Notes: generated from the sequence alone by a model not told the origin. A stretch of 64,000 nt of DNA from Colwellia_A sp047621305 (GCA_047621305.1 JBLHNB010000003.1:1-64000), one strand, 5' to 3'; shown: positions 35,243-45,241, numbered from the stretch's first letter. Numbers and translations are program-made.

Positions 35243-38200
35243 GGTAGCTGAATTTATTAACAAATTTATAACTATTTTTACCGGGATTTTATCCGGTTTT
35301 TCTCATGAATCGTCAAAATCGAATTTAACTAACCGTTCAAGTCGTTCGGGAAGTAGTACTGGTAGTGCTATGGGCAGTTTAAAACTAGAATTGAGTTCAT
35401 CAGGTAAAGTTGTGAGGTCATTAGCTTTTAAAATACCGCTAACGGGGTTTTTCTTTTCTCTCATTATTTCTTCAATTATCGGTACGACATTCTATATAGA
35501 AAGCAAAAAACTCGTCATTGAAAAAGAATTACAAGAGTTAAAAACAGAGATCAAAATAATAGAACCCTTAATAAAAGGCTTCTATATTAATAGCATCAAA
35601 GACATCACCTTAATGGGCAGAATACCTGCGGCTCAAGGTATTATTCAAGCTATTGAACAAAACGATAAGCAAAAATTATTATTATGGCAACAAAGACTTC
35701 AAGCCATTTATTTTGAATTATTAAAAACGAAGCCTATTTTTAAAAGCATTAGTTATATCATTTTAGATGAAAATAATCGCTCGGTAGTGAGTGTGAGAAA
35801 CCAGCAAGGTATTGTACGTATTATAGGGGATGGCGACTTAGCGCAACATATTGATATAACGTCTTTAAAATCAGTATTAAGTACAACAGATGGCAGCGTT
35901 TCATTTTCTGATATTGAATTTTATGATACAAAATCAGCAACGAATAACCAAGCGCAAAGTGTTGTTTTTGCCGGCATACCTATTTATTCAAATAAAACGA
36001 ATAAGATTCGCGCTATGGTAGCTATAGAAGTTAATTTCACTCAATTTATAACAGAGCTTAAGAGCAATGCCCTGCAAAATGTAAATTTCTATTTGGCTAA
36101 TAGCTCAGGTAAATTTATTTTTAATCCAGAGGCAAATAAAGAGCAGGATACTCTTTCTTTTTTAAGTAAATTTCCAGATTTACAATCAAGGCTGGAAACA
36201 GGTGCTGACTTCTTCGAAATTAATGAAACCAGTGTTATCGATGGTACACCTCAGATCGCGTCTTACTCTGCGGTTGACCTGTCTGATTTTGGTAAACATC
36301 AGCCCCTTCATCTACTCATTAAGAGCCATACCGCGAGTTATCTAGATGCTATCAAAAGTATGCGTTTAAGGGCTTTTATAATCGCTATTTCTCTCGCTAT
36401 TCTAAGTCTAGGCATTGCTATTATTGCGTCTAAACGCCTAATTCGTCCGTTATTACAGATGACAAATAGCTTATATCAGTATGAAGATACGGGGCAGATT
36501 GGTGAACTACCAATAAGTGAAAAAGACGAATCAGGGGTATTAGCGAGAAGTTTTCACAATTTACTCATAAAAGTAGAAAATGAGTCACAACAACAGTTTA
36601 TTGAAACAGAGCGTGCTGAAGATGCCACGTTGAAATTACAGAATATTTTAAATTCTATTGCCGATGCGGTGATTAATATTAACGATAAAGGTCATATTAT
36701 TAGCTTTAACTTAGCCGCTGAGGAAATGTTTGGATACCGTGCGGCAGAAGTGATAAATAAAAGCATTAATATATTGATGCCAAGGGAATTTAGCAGTAAA
36801 TACGAAAAGTATATACAGGACTATTTCCAATCCAGTGAAGCAATAACGAACAATAAAGGCAATGAGTTTTCAGTAATGCGAAAAGATGGCGTTATTTTTA
36901 CTATTTATTTGAGTGTTAGTGAAATAATGACCAAAGATGGCATGATATTTACAGGCCTTATTCGCGATATCACGGAACAAAAAGTATTAGAAGCAGATAA
37001 AATAAGGGGCATTCAAGAAGTTGAAAATATGGCTTGGCGTTTAAATTTTGCCTTATCTGCCCCAAAAATAGGCGTTTGGGACTACAACATCATTACAGGT
37101 ACTAGTACTTGGGATGAACGTATGTATACGCTACATGAGCTAACATTTAGTGCCGCATTAATACCTGAAGCACAATGGTTAAGTTATATTGATCGTGATG
37201 ATTTAATTTTCGTTAAAAAACAGCTGAAGTATGCTAAAAAATATGACGATGATCTTAATTTTGAATATAGAATTGTCTTGGCAAACGGGGCTATAAAGTA
37301 TATTGAAACACATGCCCAAGTAATAAAAGATGATTATGGTAATAATATACGTATTGTTGGTACGAATAGGGATATTACCGAACAGCATGATCTACTTGTA
37401 CTGCAGCAACAAGCACTCGAAATAGCAGAAGATGCATTACGTTTACGCTCAGAGTTTTTAGCGAGCATGAGTCATGAAATTCGTACACCCATGAACGGTG
37501 TTTTGGGGATGTTAAATTTACTCGGACAAAGTGAATTAACTAAACAACAACGACATAATCTACAATTAGCAGCCTCAAGTGGACAGTCACTTTTACTTTT
37601 GATCAATGACATTCTAGATTTTTCAAAAATAGAGGCAGGTAAACTCGATCTTGAAGTACTCAATTTTGATATTCGTAGTCAACTAGGTGAATTTGCTGAA
37701 TCAATGGCGGTAAGAGCACAAGAAAAAGGGCTTGAATTGATTTTAGATGTCACCAAAATAGATTTTTATATGGTAAAAGGTGATCCAGGTCGGTTACGAC
37801 AAATATTATCAAATCTCGTTGGTAATTCAATTAAATTTACTGATAAAGGCGAAATCCTCATTAAAGCTTTTATTAATGAATATGACGAACGATTACAATT
37901 AACCTGTAGTATTTCTGATACGGGCATTGGTATACCAGAAAATAAAGTAGGTTCTTTATTTGATTCTTTCACACAAGTTGACGCATCGACAACAAGAAAA
38001 TATGGCGGCACAGGCTTGGGGCTCGCTATAGTTAAACAGTTGTGTCAGTTAATGGATGGTAGTATTGATGTCATAAGTTCACATGGTCATGGTAGTGAGT
38101 TTACATTTTCGATATTTCTTGAAAAGAGTGAACAATCCAATCAAATAATGCCTAATATCGATATTAAAGACACTAAGATATTAATTGTAGATGATAATTT

Positions 38201-39536
38201 AACAAACTTGGAAGTATTGAAAGGGCATTTAGAAATATGGGGAGCCAAAGTAAACCAGACCCAAGATGGATTTGACGCATTAGAAATCATTGCGCAATAC
38301 GAAGAAAATTATTTTGATGTTGCTATATTGGATATGCAAATGCCCGGGATGAACGGTGCAACGCTAGGACAAAGAATAAAAGAAGATAAACGCTGCACTA
38401 AGATGAAATTAATCATGATGACATCGATGTCAGAGCGAGGCGACGCCACATATTTTGCTAATTTAGGCTTTTCAGCTTACTTCCCTAAACCCACCATAAC
38501 AGCAGATTTATTCGATGCTTTATCAGTGGTTTTAGAAGAAAAGCAAGCGTTTAGCGATGCAGTGCCCCTAGTTACACATCAACATCTTAAAACACTAAAG
38601 CGTGATACATTAGGGAATAAATCTATCGATAAAAAAGTACGAATACTCTTAGTCGAAGACAATCGCATCAATCAGGTAGTGTTATTAGGGGTATTATCAA
38701 ATTTAGGTTTGTCTGCAGATGTTGCTGGCAATGGTTTAGAAGCATTAGCGGCACTAATGAGTACACCTGAGGACGCTCCTTATCAATTAATCATCATGGA
38801 CTGTCAAATGCCAGAAATGGATGGCTATGAGGCAACTAAGGCAATTAGATCAGGTAAAACTAAAGCTTTCTATAATAACATTCCAATTATTGCAATGACT
38901 GCGAATGCGATGAAAGGAGATAAAGAGAAATGCCTAATTGCGGGCATGAATGACTATGCAACCAAACCGGTTGATTCAGATGCACTCTATGAAAAGTTAT
39001 TATATTGGGTAGGAGAAGAAAGTAATGCGTTAAATCTCCCGTCAACAGAAGAAAATATAACCAATGCCCCCCGAGAAACTAAGCACGGTTTTACTGACGA
39101 ATTAACTGCTTTTCCTACGAATGATCCCATAAATACGCATGCCCAGAATGAACAAGTTGAGAATGAACAAGTTGAGAATGAACAAGCAAACTTATCCGCT
39201 GTGGTATGGGATAAAGTGGGTTTTCTAAAAAGGGTTCGAAATAACAAAAACATGGGAATAAAATTAATTGCAATGTTTATTGAAGATATGCCCCAAGTAA
39301 AAGATGAGCTGTGCGAGGCAATAATAAATAAACAGCTTAAAGATATTACCTCCTTTGCTCATAAACTAACAGGAACAGTGAGTAACCTTGGTGGTGTTAG
39401 TTTAGCGAAATTAACCAAAGGTGTTGAAGTAAGTTCAATAAATGGAAGTATTGAAGAAATTGAATTACTGGTGCAGAAAATACATAAAGAATATCAACTG
39501 TTCCATGATGAAATATCTAACTTTAGTGTTAGCTAA
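35235..39536 (+). CDS. Membrane hybrid histidine kinase (sensor-HAMP-PAS-PAS-HK-REC-REC-HPt)
   Basis: At 1433 aa this is the largest protein here. TM1 lies near residues 65-85. A Cache-like periplasmic sensor runs to ~375, with TM2 near 378-400, then HAMP, a PAS (DAVININDKGHIISFNLAAEE) and a second PAS. The kinase has ASMSHEIRTPMNGVLGML, HATPase motifs (GNSIKFTDKGEI, SDTGIGIPENKVG, GGTGLGLAIVKQL), two receivers (Asp in AILDMQMPGMNG and IIMDCQMPEMDG) and a C-terminal HPt (SFAHKLTGTVSNLGG). It overlaps the previous gene by 8 bp. The layout is BarA/ArcB-like, so an internal four-step relay is likely. Its final target is probably another receiver, possibly the GGDEF protein downstream. Confidence 0.92.
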   Translation: MNKVAEFINKFITIFTGILSGFSHESSKSNLTNRSSRSGSSTGSAMGSLKLELSSSGKVVRSLAFKIPLTGFFFSLIISSIIGTTFYIESKKLVIEKELQELKTEIKIIEPLIKGFYINSIKDITLMGRIPAAQGIIQAIEQNDKQKLLLWQQRLQAIYFELLKTKPIFKSISYIILDENNRSVVSVRNQQGIVRIIGDGDLAQHIDITSLKSVLSTTDGSVSFSDIEFYDTKSATNNQAQSVVFAGIPIYSNKTNKIRAMVAIEVNFTQFITELKSNALQNVNFYLANSSGKFIFNPEANKEQDTLSFLSKFPDLQSRLETGADFFEINETSVIDGTPQIASYSAVDLSDFGKHQPLHLLIKSHTASYLDAIKSMRLRAFIIAISLAILSLGIAIIASKRLIRPLLQMTNSLYQYEDTGQIGELPISEKDESGVLARSFHNLLIKVENESQQQFIETERAEDATLKLQNILNSIADAVININDKGHIISFNLAAEEMFGYRAAEVINKSINILMPREFSSKYEKYIQDYFQSSEAITNNKGNEFSVMRKDGVIFTIYLSVSEIMTKDGMIFTGLIRDITEQKVLEADKIRGIQEVENMAWRLNFALSAPKIGVWDYNIITGTSTWDERMYTLHELTFSAALIPEAQWLSYIDRDDLIFVKKQLKYAKKYDDDLNFEYRIVLANGAIKYIETHAQVIKDDYGNNIRIVGTNRDITEQHDLLVLQQQALEIAEDALRLRSEFLASMSHEIRTPMNGVLGMLNLLGQSELTKQQRHNLQLAASSGQSLLLLINDILDFSKIEAGKLDLEVLNFDIRSQLGEFAESMAVRAQEKGLELILDVTKIDFYMVKGDPGRLRQILSNLVGNSIKFTDKGEILIKAFINEYDERLQLTCSISDTGIGIPENKVGSLFDSFTQVDASTTRKYGGTGLGLAIVKQLCQLMDGSIDVISSHGHGSEFTFSIFLEKSEQSNQIMPNIDIKDTKILIVDDNLTNLEVLKGHLEIWGAKVNQTQDGFDALEIIAQYEENYFDVAILDMQMPGMNGATLGQRIKEDKRCTKMKLIMMTSMSERGDATYFANLGFSAYFPKPTITADLFDALSVVLEEKQAFSDAVPLVTHQHLKTLKRDTLGNKSIDKKVRILLVEDNRINQVVLLGVLSNLGLSADVAGNGLEALAALMSTPEDAPYQLIIMDCQMPEMDGYEATKAIRSGKTKAFYNNIPIIAMTANAMKGDKEKCLIAGMNDYATKPVDSDALYEKLLYWVGEESNALNLPSTEENITNAPRETKHGFTDELTAFPTNDPINTHAQNEQVENEQVENEQANLSAVVWDKVGFLKRVRNNKNMGIKLIAMFIEDMPQVKDELCEAIINKQLKDITSFAHKLTGTVSNLGGVSLAKLTKGVEVSSINGSIEEIELLVQKIHKEYQLFHDEISNFSVS
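39146..39186 (+). repeat. In-frame 15-bp tandem repeat (2.7 copies)
   Basis: GAATGAACAAGTTGA is repeated within the hybrid kinase gene, encoding a short Asn-Glu-Gln-Val-Glu run in the linker between the second receiver and the HPt domain. Linker length may vary between strains. Confidence 0.85.
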
Positions 39537-39760
39537 TACCTACTTTATAAATAACTGAAATAATCATAAATCGATAAAGACATTACAATGCGAGGTATGT
39601 ATTCTTAATGGTAGGATGTTTAATTCAGTAACATCCTTATTAATAGATTATTCTAATGTAAAAGAATGCATAAAAGTATTTTTAAGTGAGAGAGTCGAGT
39701 AAGTGTTTTTTTTATTTATATAATTGCCATTATCATATGTCGGTCTATAATAAATAAAAG

Positions 39761-41227
39761 ATGACGAATGTTTATCCGTATAAGTCGCAATGTAATTTAA
39801 ATGGAAAAGATGTGAAAGAGAAAAAAGATTATAAAATTCTAGCGGTTGATGATGCAAAAGACACCTTAATGTTACTTGAGTTTGACTTGATGGAGCAAGG
39901 GTATCAAGTCAAAACTGCAGAGTCAGGTGAAGCAGCATTTGAAATTCTTGAAGATGAAGCTATTGATTTAATTTTACTTGATATGTACATGCCAGGTATC
40001 TCAGGTTTAGCCACATTGCAAAAGCTAAAGTCGCGGTCTAATCTATCGCATATTCCAGTGATCATGTTATCAGCTTCTGATAATGAAGATCAAATTGTAG
40101 CTGCCTTAGAGTTTGGGGCCGATGATTATGTGACCAAACCTTACATCGCTAAAGTTTTACTTGCGCGTATTAAAACCTCACTGCGATTACTAGATAAGAC
40201 TTTAGAACTCGAAGCGTTAGCAAAGACTGATTTTCTCACGAGTTTAAATAATCGTGGTTGCTTTGTTGATTTAGCAACTAAAGCGATAAGTCAAACAAGA
40301 CGAACCAACTTACCCTTAGTGATGGTAATGTTAGATATAGATTTCTTTAAACAAGTTAATGATGATTTTGGTCATGATGCGGGTGACCGGGTACTTATCG
40401 ATTTTTCTAGCGTGTTGCTGGAATGTTTTCGTGATTATGATATTTCAGGCCGTATAGGTGGTGAAGAATTTGCGGTATGTATGCCAAATACTTCAATTGA
40501 TAATGCGATTATCGCCTGTGAGCGTTTTAGAACGGCGATAGAAAAGCATAAATTTGTAATATCTGACAAGGGTAAGGTAATAAATATAACCGTTAGTATT
40601 GGCCTTGTTAGTGGTCAAGCCGATGGCCTTGATTTTGAGAGTCTATTGCATCAAGCTGATATGGTACTTTATCAAGCAAAACACCATGGCCGTAATCAGG
40701 TGATGGTTTGGGATGGCTTAATTGATAACCAATTTAATGAACGTCCAGATATAGTTTTAGCAGATGATGAAAATGGCGATTCAGCAAATTTAACTGAAAA
40801 AAGCCATGATTTAGAGGTAAAACAGCAGGTGGGAAATATGGATGAAATGAATGTGAGCTTGTCCGCAGCGGACGAAAAATATCCAGGGATCGATTATGAT
40901 ATTGGTGTCAATAATGTTTTAGGAGATGATGCGCTTTTTGCTGAAATATTATTGATGTTTTATGAAGACCATGCTCAAGAGAAAAATAAAATACAACAGG
41001 CTATTACGGACAATGATCATGACTCACTAAAGCATTTAGTACATACGTTAAAAGGGGTATCTTGTTCTATTGGCGCAATGTCATTATTTGATCATACAAA
41101 AATTCTTGATACCGCAATAAATGAACACCAACAAGAAAAATATCAATTACTGTTTGACCCTGTTGCTAAAGCGCTTGATCAAGTTGTTGGTGGTATTGAA
41201 GATAAATTAATTAATAAGATAAATTAG
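39761..41227 (+). CDS. REC-GGDEF-HPt diguanylate cyclase
   Basis: A receiver (residues ~27-145; Asp in LILLDMYMPGISG, Lys in YVTKPYI) joins a GGDEF domain (~165-325) with active site RIGGEEFAVCMP, substrate motif DIDFFKQVNDDFGHDAGD and an RDYD (RxxD) inhibitory site just upstream. A C-terminal HPt domain (~380-485) has the phospho-His motif LVHTLKGVSCSIGAMS. It should make c-di-GMP and can both receive and hand on phosphate. It is separated from the hybrid kinase by ~220 bp and may have its own promoter. A C-terminal HPt on a cyclase is uncommon. Confidence 0.9.
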   Translation: MTNVYPYKSQCNLNGKDVKEKKDYKILAVDDAKDTLMLLEFDLMEQGYQVKTAESGEAAFEILEDEAIDLILLDMYMPGISGLATLQKLKSRSNLSHIPVIMLSASDNEDQIVAALEFGADDYVTKPYIAKVLLARIKTSLRLLDKTLELEALAKTDFLTSLNNRGCFVDLATKAISQTRRTNLPLVMVMLDIDFFKQVNDDFGHDAGDRVLIDFSSVLLECFRDYDISGRIGGEEFAVCMPNTSIDNAIIACERFRTAIEKHKFVISDKGKVINITVSIGLVSGQADGLDFESLLHQADMVLYQAKHHGRNQVMVWDGLIDNQFNERPDIVLADDENGDSANLTEKSHDLEVKQQVGNMDEMNVSLSAADEKYPGIDYDIGVNNVLGDDALFAEILLMFYEDHAQEKNKIQQAITDNDHDSLKHLVHTLKGVSCSIGAMSLFDHTKILDTAINEHQQEKYQLLFDPVAKALDQVVGGIEDKLINKIN

Positions 41228-41277
41228 TTAAGAAAACAAACCGTTGAACATTTATTCACAATAAATTTATAGTGCGT

Positions 41278-41571
41278 TTATTCAACGGTAATATCAATGT
41301 TTGTAGTCGGTTTACAACAACACGGAAGAATTTCATTTTTGCCAACATACGCTAATGGTTCTCCATTAGGGTAAACAATTTGCCCTTTATTTAGTGTGAT
41401 CCGACATGCGCCACAATAGCCATCACGGCAATGATAGTGAACCTCAATGTTGGCAGCCTCTAAGCATTCTAACAATGTGCCTGAAGTCTCAGAGAAAATG
41501 AGCTCTTTATTTTGAACCGTAATTTTCTGTTGAGTACACTTATGATCAGCGTTTGTGTCTGTATGCTCCAT
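41278..41571 (-). CDS. yfaE: 2Fe-2S ferredoxin of the ribonucleotide reductase operon (YfaE-like)
   Basis: This 97-residue plant-type ferredoxin has the cluster ligands CRDGYCGACRITL plus a distal Cys in ILPCCCKP. YfaE in E. coli supports assembly and reactivation of the di-iron tyrosyl-radical cofactor of NrdB, and the gene order nrdA-nrdB-yfaE is the same here. A ~118-bp spacer with a long hairpin separates it from nrdB. Confidence 0.88.
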   Translation of the reverse strand: MEHTDTNADHKCTQQKITVQNKELIFSETSGTLLECLEAANIEVHYHCRDGYCGACRITLNKGQIVYPNGEPLAYVGKNEILPCCCKPTTNIDITVE

Positions 41572-41589
41572 CAGTTAATCATTACCTGT

Positions 41590-41642
41590 CCTATTTAAAG
41601 ATAAGCAGCTCAAAGCGTCTAATACTTTTATCTTTAAATAGG
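41590..41642 (-). other. Perfect 15-bp inverted repeat between nrdB and the ferredoxin gene
   Basis: CCTATTTAAAGATAA (41590-41604) is fully complementary to TTATCTTTAAATAGG (41628-41642) around a 23-nt loop. It lies 47 bp after the nrdB stop. No T-run follows on the minus strand, so it looks more like an RNA-stabilising or processing hairpin than a terminator. It could set a lower ferredoxin level. Confidence 0.8.
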
Positions 41643-41689
41643 GTACATAGAAACTGACTAACTCAAACATATAAAATCGTTAAATTAAA

Positions 41690-42820
41690 TTATAAGTCAA
41701 AATCGTCAAAATCATCAGAAGATACAGATGAGTCAACTTGACCGACAAGGTAGCTTGATATTTCAGTTTCTTGTGGTGCAACTTGAACATTATCACTTGA
41801 AAGGTAGGCATTTATCCAAGGAAGTGGGTTAGTTTTAATATCAAATGGAGCGTCTAAACCAATAGCGGTCATACGTTGATTGCTGATGTATTCAATGTAT
41901 TGTTTTAATATAGCGGCATTTAACCCGATCATTGAACCATCTTTAAAGAGGTATTCTGCCCATTCTTTTTCTTGCTCAACGACATCTAAGAATATTTGGC
42001 GACCTTGATCTTTCATTTCGCGACATATTTCTTCCATTTCAGTATCGTCTTGACCACTTGCCCATAGATTCAAAATGGTTTGTGTCCCCGTTAAATGCAG
42101 TGCTTCATCACGGGCAATAAGCTTAATTATTTTCGCATTACCTTCCAGTAATTCGCGCTCTGAAAAAGCAAATGAGCACGCAAAGCTTACATAAAAGCGT
42201 ATAGCTTCTAATGCGTTTACGGAGCATACTGCTAAATAGAGTTTTTCTTTTAAACTACGCATAGTAACGACAACGGTCTTTCCTTCTACTTCATAGCTCC
42301 CTTCGCCTTGAGACTGCAGTAACTGTGTAGAAAGAATGACATCATCAAAATACTTCGCAATACTGGATGCACGTTTGAGAATGGCAGGGTTGACCACAAT
42401 ATCATCAAAGACTTCACTGGGGTCAGTAAATAAATTACGTAATATATGGGTATAAGAGCGAGAATGAATGGTTTCACTAAACGCCCATGTTTCAACCCAA
42501 GTTTCTACTTCAGGTAATGAAACAATAGGTAAGAATACGGCATTAACTGAGCGTGCAGCCATACTATCCAGTAGTGTTTGATACTTTAGATTAGAAATAA
42601 AAATATGTCTTTCTGATTCCGTAAGGCTTTGCCAGTCAGCTCTATCTTTTGAAACATCAATTTCTTCAGGACGCCAAAAAAACGAAAGTTGCTTTTCAAT
42701 AAGGCGTTCAAAGTTTATGAATTTTTGTTGATCGTAGCGGCTTACATTAACGCTCTGTCCAAAAAACATTGGCTCTTTTAACGCTTCATTTGGTGTTTGA
42801 TTAAACGTTGTATACGTCAT
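41690..42820 (-). CDS. nrdB: Ribonucleoside-diphosphate reductase class Ia, beta subunit
   Basis: NrdB holds the di-iron centre and stable tyrosyl radical that starts catalysis in NrdA. The 376-residue length is typical. Di-iron ligand regions are visible: WRPEEIDVSKDRADW, ETIHSRSYTHILR and RDEALHLTGTQ. The acidic C-terminal tail (SSDDFDDFDL) is the part that docks into NrdA. It lies 147 bp after nrdA, with a hairpin in the spacer. Confidence 0.96.
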   Translation of the reverse strand: MTYTTFNQTPNEALKEPMFFGQSVNVSRYDQQKFINFERLIEKQLSFFWRPEEIDVSKDRADWQSLTESERHIFISNLKYQTLLDSMAARSVNAVFLPIVSLPEVETWVETWAFSETIHSRSYTHILRNLFTDPSEVFDDIVVNPAILKRASSIAKYFDDVILSTQLLQSQGEGSYEVEGKTVVVTMRSLKEKLYLAVCSVNALEAIRFYVSFACSFAFSERELLEGNAKIIKLIARDEALHLTGTQTILNLWASGQDDTEMEEICREMKDQGRQIFLDVVEQEKEWAEYLFKDGSMIGLNAAILKQYIEYISNQRMTAIGLDAPFDIKTNPLPWINAYLSSDNVQVAPQETEISSYLVGQVDSSVSSDDFDDFDL

Positions 42821-42914
42821 TGTTTTTCCCTAAAAACATCACCGAATTATGATGATATTCATTAACTATTATAAATGTGCACAATTGATTATTGATGGTC
42901 TTTAATGTCGTTCA

Positions 42915-42953
42915 TGAATATATTATTCTGATAAATACAAAATAATATATTCA
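42915..42953 (-). other. Perfect 13-bp inverted repeat in the nrdA-nrdB spacer
   Basis: TGAATATATTATT (42915-42927) pairs completely with AATAATATATTCA (42941-42953) around 13 nt. It starts ~15 bp after the nrdA stop. Only A and T occur in most of the stem and there is no T-run, so it is likely a transcript-stability or processing element. A protein-binding palindrome is the alternative. Confidence 0.8.
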
Positions 42954-42967
42954 CTTAAACACTGTAA

Positions 42968-45241
42968 TTATATTTTACAAGCGCCACCGGCACAGTCATC
43001 ATCTTCAACTTCTACTTGGCTATCGTTAGCGCCATCACGGGTATTATGGTAATACATCGTTTTTATACCCAATTTGTAGGCGGTTAATATGTCTTTGAGT
43101 ACTTGCTTAATTGGAACTTTTCCGCCGTCAAAACGTGCTGGATCGTAGTTAGTATTTGCAGAAATTGTTTGATCTACAAATTTTTGCATTATGCCAACGA
43201 TCTCTAAATATCCTTGGTTATTCGGTATATTCCATAGTAGTTCGTAGTTATCTTTTAAGTTTTGATAGTCAGGAACAACTTGTTTTAATATACCATCTTT
43301 ACTTGCTTTAACACTGATCAAGCCACGAGGTGGTTCGATACCATTGGTCGCATTGGATATTTGTGACGACGTCTCTGATGGCATTAATGCAGATACGGTT
43401 GAATTACGTATGCCATGTTCTTTAATATTTTCGCGTAATGTATCCCAATCAAGGTGAAGAACTTCATTGGTAACATTATCGATTTCTTTTTTATAAGTAT
43501 CGATTGGTAATATACCTTGCGATAAACGTGTTTCGTTAAACTTAGGGCAGGGACCTAACTCTTTTGCTAAGTTATTTGATGCTTGTAATAAATAATATTG
43601 GATCGCTTCAAAGGTACGATGTGTTAAATTATTTGCACTACCGTTTGAATAATAAAGGCCATTTTTAGCAAGGTAATATGCGTAATTAATGACACCTATG
43701 CCTAATGTTCTACGATTCATCGTGGCGTTATAGGCTGCTGGCATCGGATAGTCTTGATAATCTAGCAAGCTGTCAAGCGCTCTTACGGCGAGATCAGCCA
43801 AATCTTCAAGTTCATCTAAACTATCTATTGCGCCAAGGTTAAAAGCAGACAGCGTACATAATGCTATTTCACCATTAGGATCATTAATATCGTTCATTGG
43901 CTGAGTAGGTAATGCTATTTCTAAACATAAATTACTTTGTCTGATCGGTGCTTGTTTAGGATCAAACGGGCTATGAGTATTACAATGGTCAACATTTTGT
44001 AAATATATGCGACCTGTACTTGCGCGCTCTTGAGCAAACAACGTAAATAATTCGATCGCTTTAATGCACTTTTTACGGATACTGTCATCGGCTTCATATT
44101 GAAGATAAAGTTGTTCAAATTTATCTTGATCTTCAAAGAAGGCATCGTAAAGCCCTGGTACGTCGCTTGGACTAAATAACGTAATTGAGCCACCTTTAAT
44201 TAAACGGGTATACATAAGTTTATTAAACTGTACCCCGTAATCTAAATGACGAACGCGGTTTTCTTCAACACCACGGTTATTTTTAAGTACCAGTAAACTT
44301 TCAACTTCTAGATGCCATAATGGATAGAACAGTGTGGCTGCACCACCACGAACCCCACCTTGTGAACAGCTTTTAACCGCTGTTTGAAAGTGTTTGAAAA
44401 ATGGAATGCAACCGGTGTGAAAAGCCTCTCCATTACGAATTGAGCTACCTAATGCGCGAATTCGACCCGCATTAATACCAATACCAGCTCGTTGTGATAC
44501 GTATTTTACAATTGAGCTGGTCGCGGCATTAATTGAGTCTAAGCTATCGCCACATTCAATTAATACACAAGATGAAAATTGGCGAGTAGGTGTTCTAACT
44601 CCGGCCATAATTGGGGTTGGCAATGAAATTTTAAACGTTGAAATTGCATTATAAAAGCGTTCTATATAACCCAAACGTGTTTCTTGTGGGTATTTAGCAA
44701 ATAAACAGGCAGCCACCAATAGATAAAGAAACTGGGCACTTTCATAAATCTCACCGGTTACACGGTTTTGTACTAAATATTTCCCTTCAAGCTGTTTAAC
44801 CGCAGCATAACTGAAATTTAAATCACGGGGGTGGTTTAAGAACCCTTCCATTAACTCAAATTCATCTTGGGTATAATCGACAAGTAAATGTTGATCATAT
44901 TTACCAGACTCTACGAGAGAAACAATATGGTCATATAATTTTGGTGGTTCAAATTTACCATAAGCCTTTTTACGCAAATGAAAAATAGCTAAGCGCGCAG
45001 ATAAATATTGATAGTCAGGGCTTTCTTCAGAAATTAAATCTGCGGCAGATTTTATAATCGTTTCATGAATATCACCCGTTTTTATACCGTCATAAAACTG
45101 TATGTGAGATTTCAATTCAACTTGTGATACAGAGACGTTATCGAGACCTTCAGCAGCCCAGGCGATAACTTTGTGGATCTTTTCTAAGTCGATAGGTTCT
45201 TTTTTGCCGTTACGTTTCGTTACAAAGAGGTTGTTATTCAT
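42968..45241 (-). CDS. nrdA: Ribonucleoside-diphosphate reductase class Ia, alpha subunit
   Basis: NrdA reduces ribonucleoside diphosphates to deoxy forms. The 757-residue protein has an N-terminal ATP cone (KRNGKKEPIDLEKIHKVI) for allosteric activity control and active-site Cys in FSSCVLIECGDS. The finger-loop region reads RQSNLCLEIALPTQP and the radical-transfer Tyr pair lies near the C-terminus. The redox-active tail is DDDCAGGACKI. Two NrdR-like boxes lie upstream. Confidence 0.96.
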   Translation of the reverse strand: MNNNLFVTKRNGKKEPIDLEKIHKVIAWAAEGLDNVSVSQVELKSHIQFYDGIKTGDIHETIIKSAADLISEESPDYQYLSARLAIFHLRKKAYGKFEPPKLYDHIVSLVESGKYDQHLLVDYTQDEFELMEGFLNHPRDLNFSYAAVKQLEGKYLVQNRVTGEIYESAQFLYLLVAACLFAKYPQETRLGYIERFYNAISTFKISLPTPIMAGVRTPTRQFSSCVLIECGDSLDSINAATSSIVKYVSQRAGIGINAGRIRALGSSIRNGEAFHTGCIPFFKHFQTAVKSCSQGGVRGGAATLFYPLWHLEVESLLVLKNNRGVEENRVRHLDYGVQFNKLMYTRLIKGGSITLFSPSDVPGLYDAFFEDQDKFEQLYLQYEADDSIRKKCIKAIELFTLFAQERASTGRIYLQNVDHCNTHSPFDPKQAPIRQSNLCLEIALPTQPMNDINDPNGEIALCTLSAFNLGAIDSLDELEDLADLAVRALDSLLDYQDYPMPAAYNATMNRRTLGIGVINYAYYLAKNGLYYSNGSANNLTHRTFEAIQYYLLQASNNLAKELGPCPKFNETRLSQGILPIDTYKKEIDNVTNEVLHLDWDTLRENIKEHGIRNSTVSALMPSETSSQISNATNGIEPPRGLISVKASKDGILKQVVPDYQNLKDNYELLWNIPNNQGYLEIVGIMQKFVDQTISANTNYDPARFDGGKVPIKQVLKDILTAYKLGIKTMYYHNTRDGANDSQVEVEDDDCAGGACKI

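Noticed and set aside
41241..41288. CCGTTGAA / TTCAACGG arms between the GGDEF and ferredoxin genes as a terminator
   Set aside because: Only 8 bp pair, around a long loop, and the arm covers the ferredoxin stop codon. Too weak to call.
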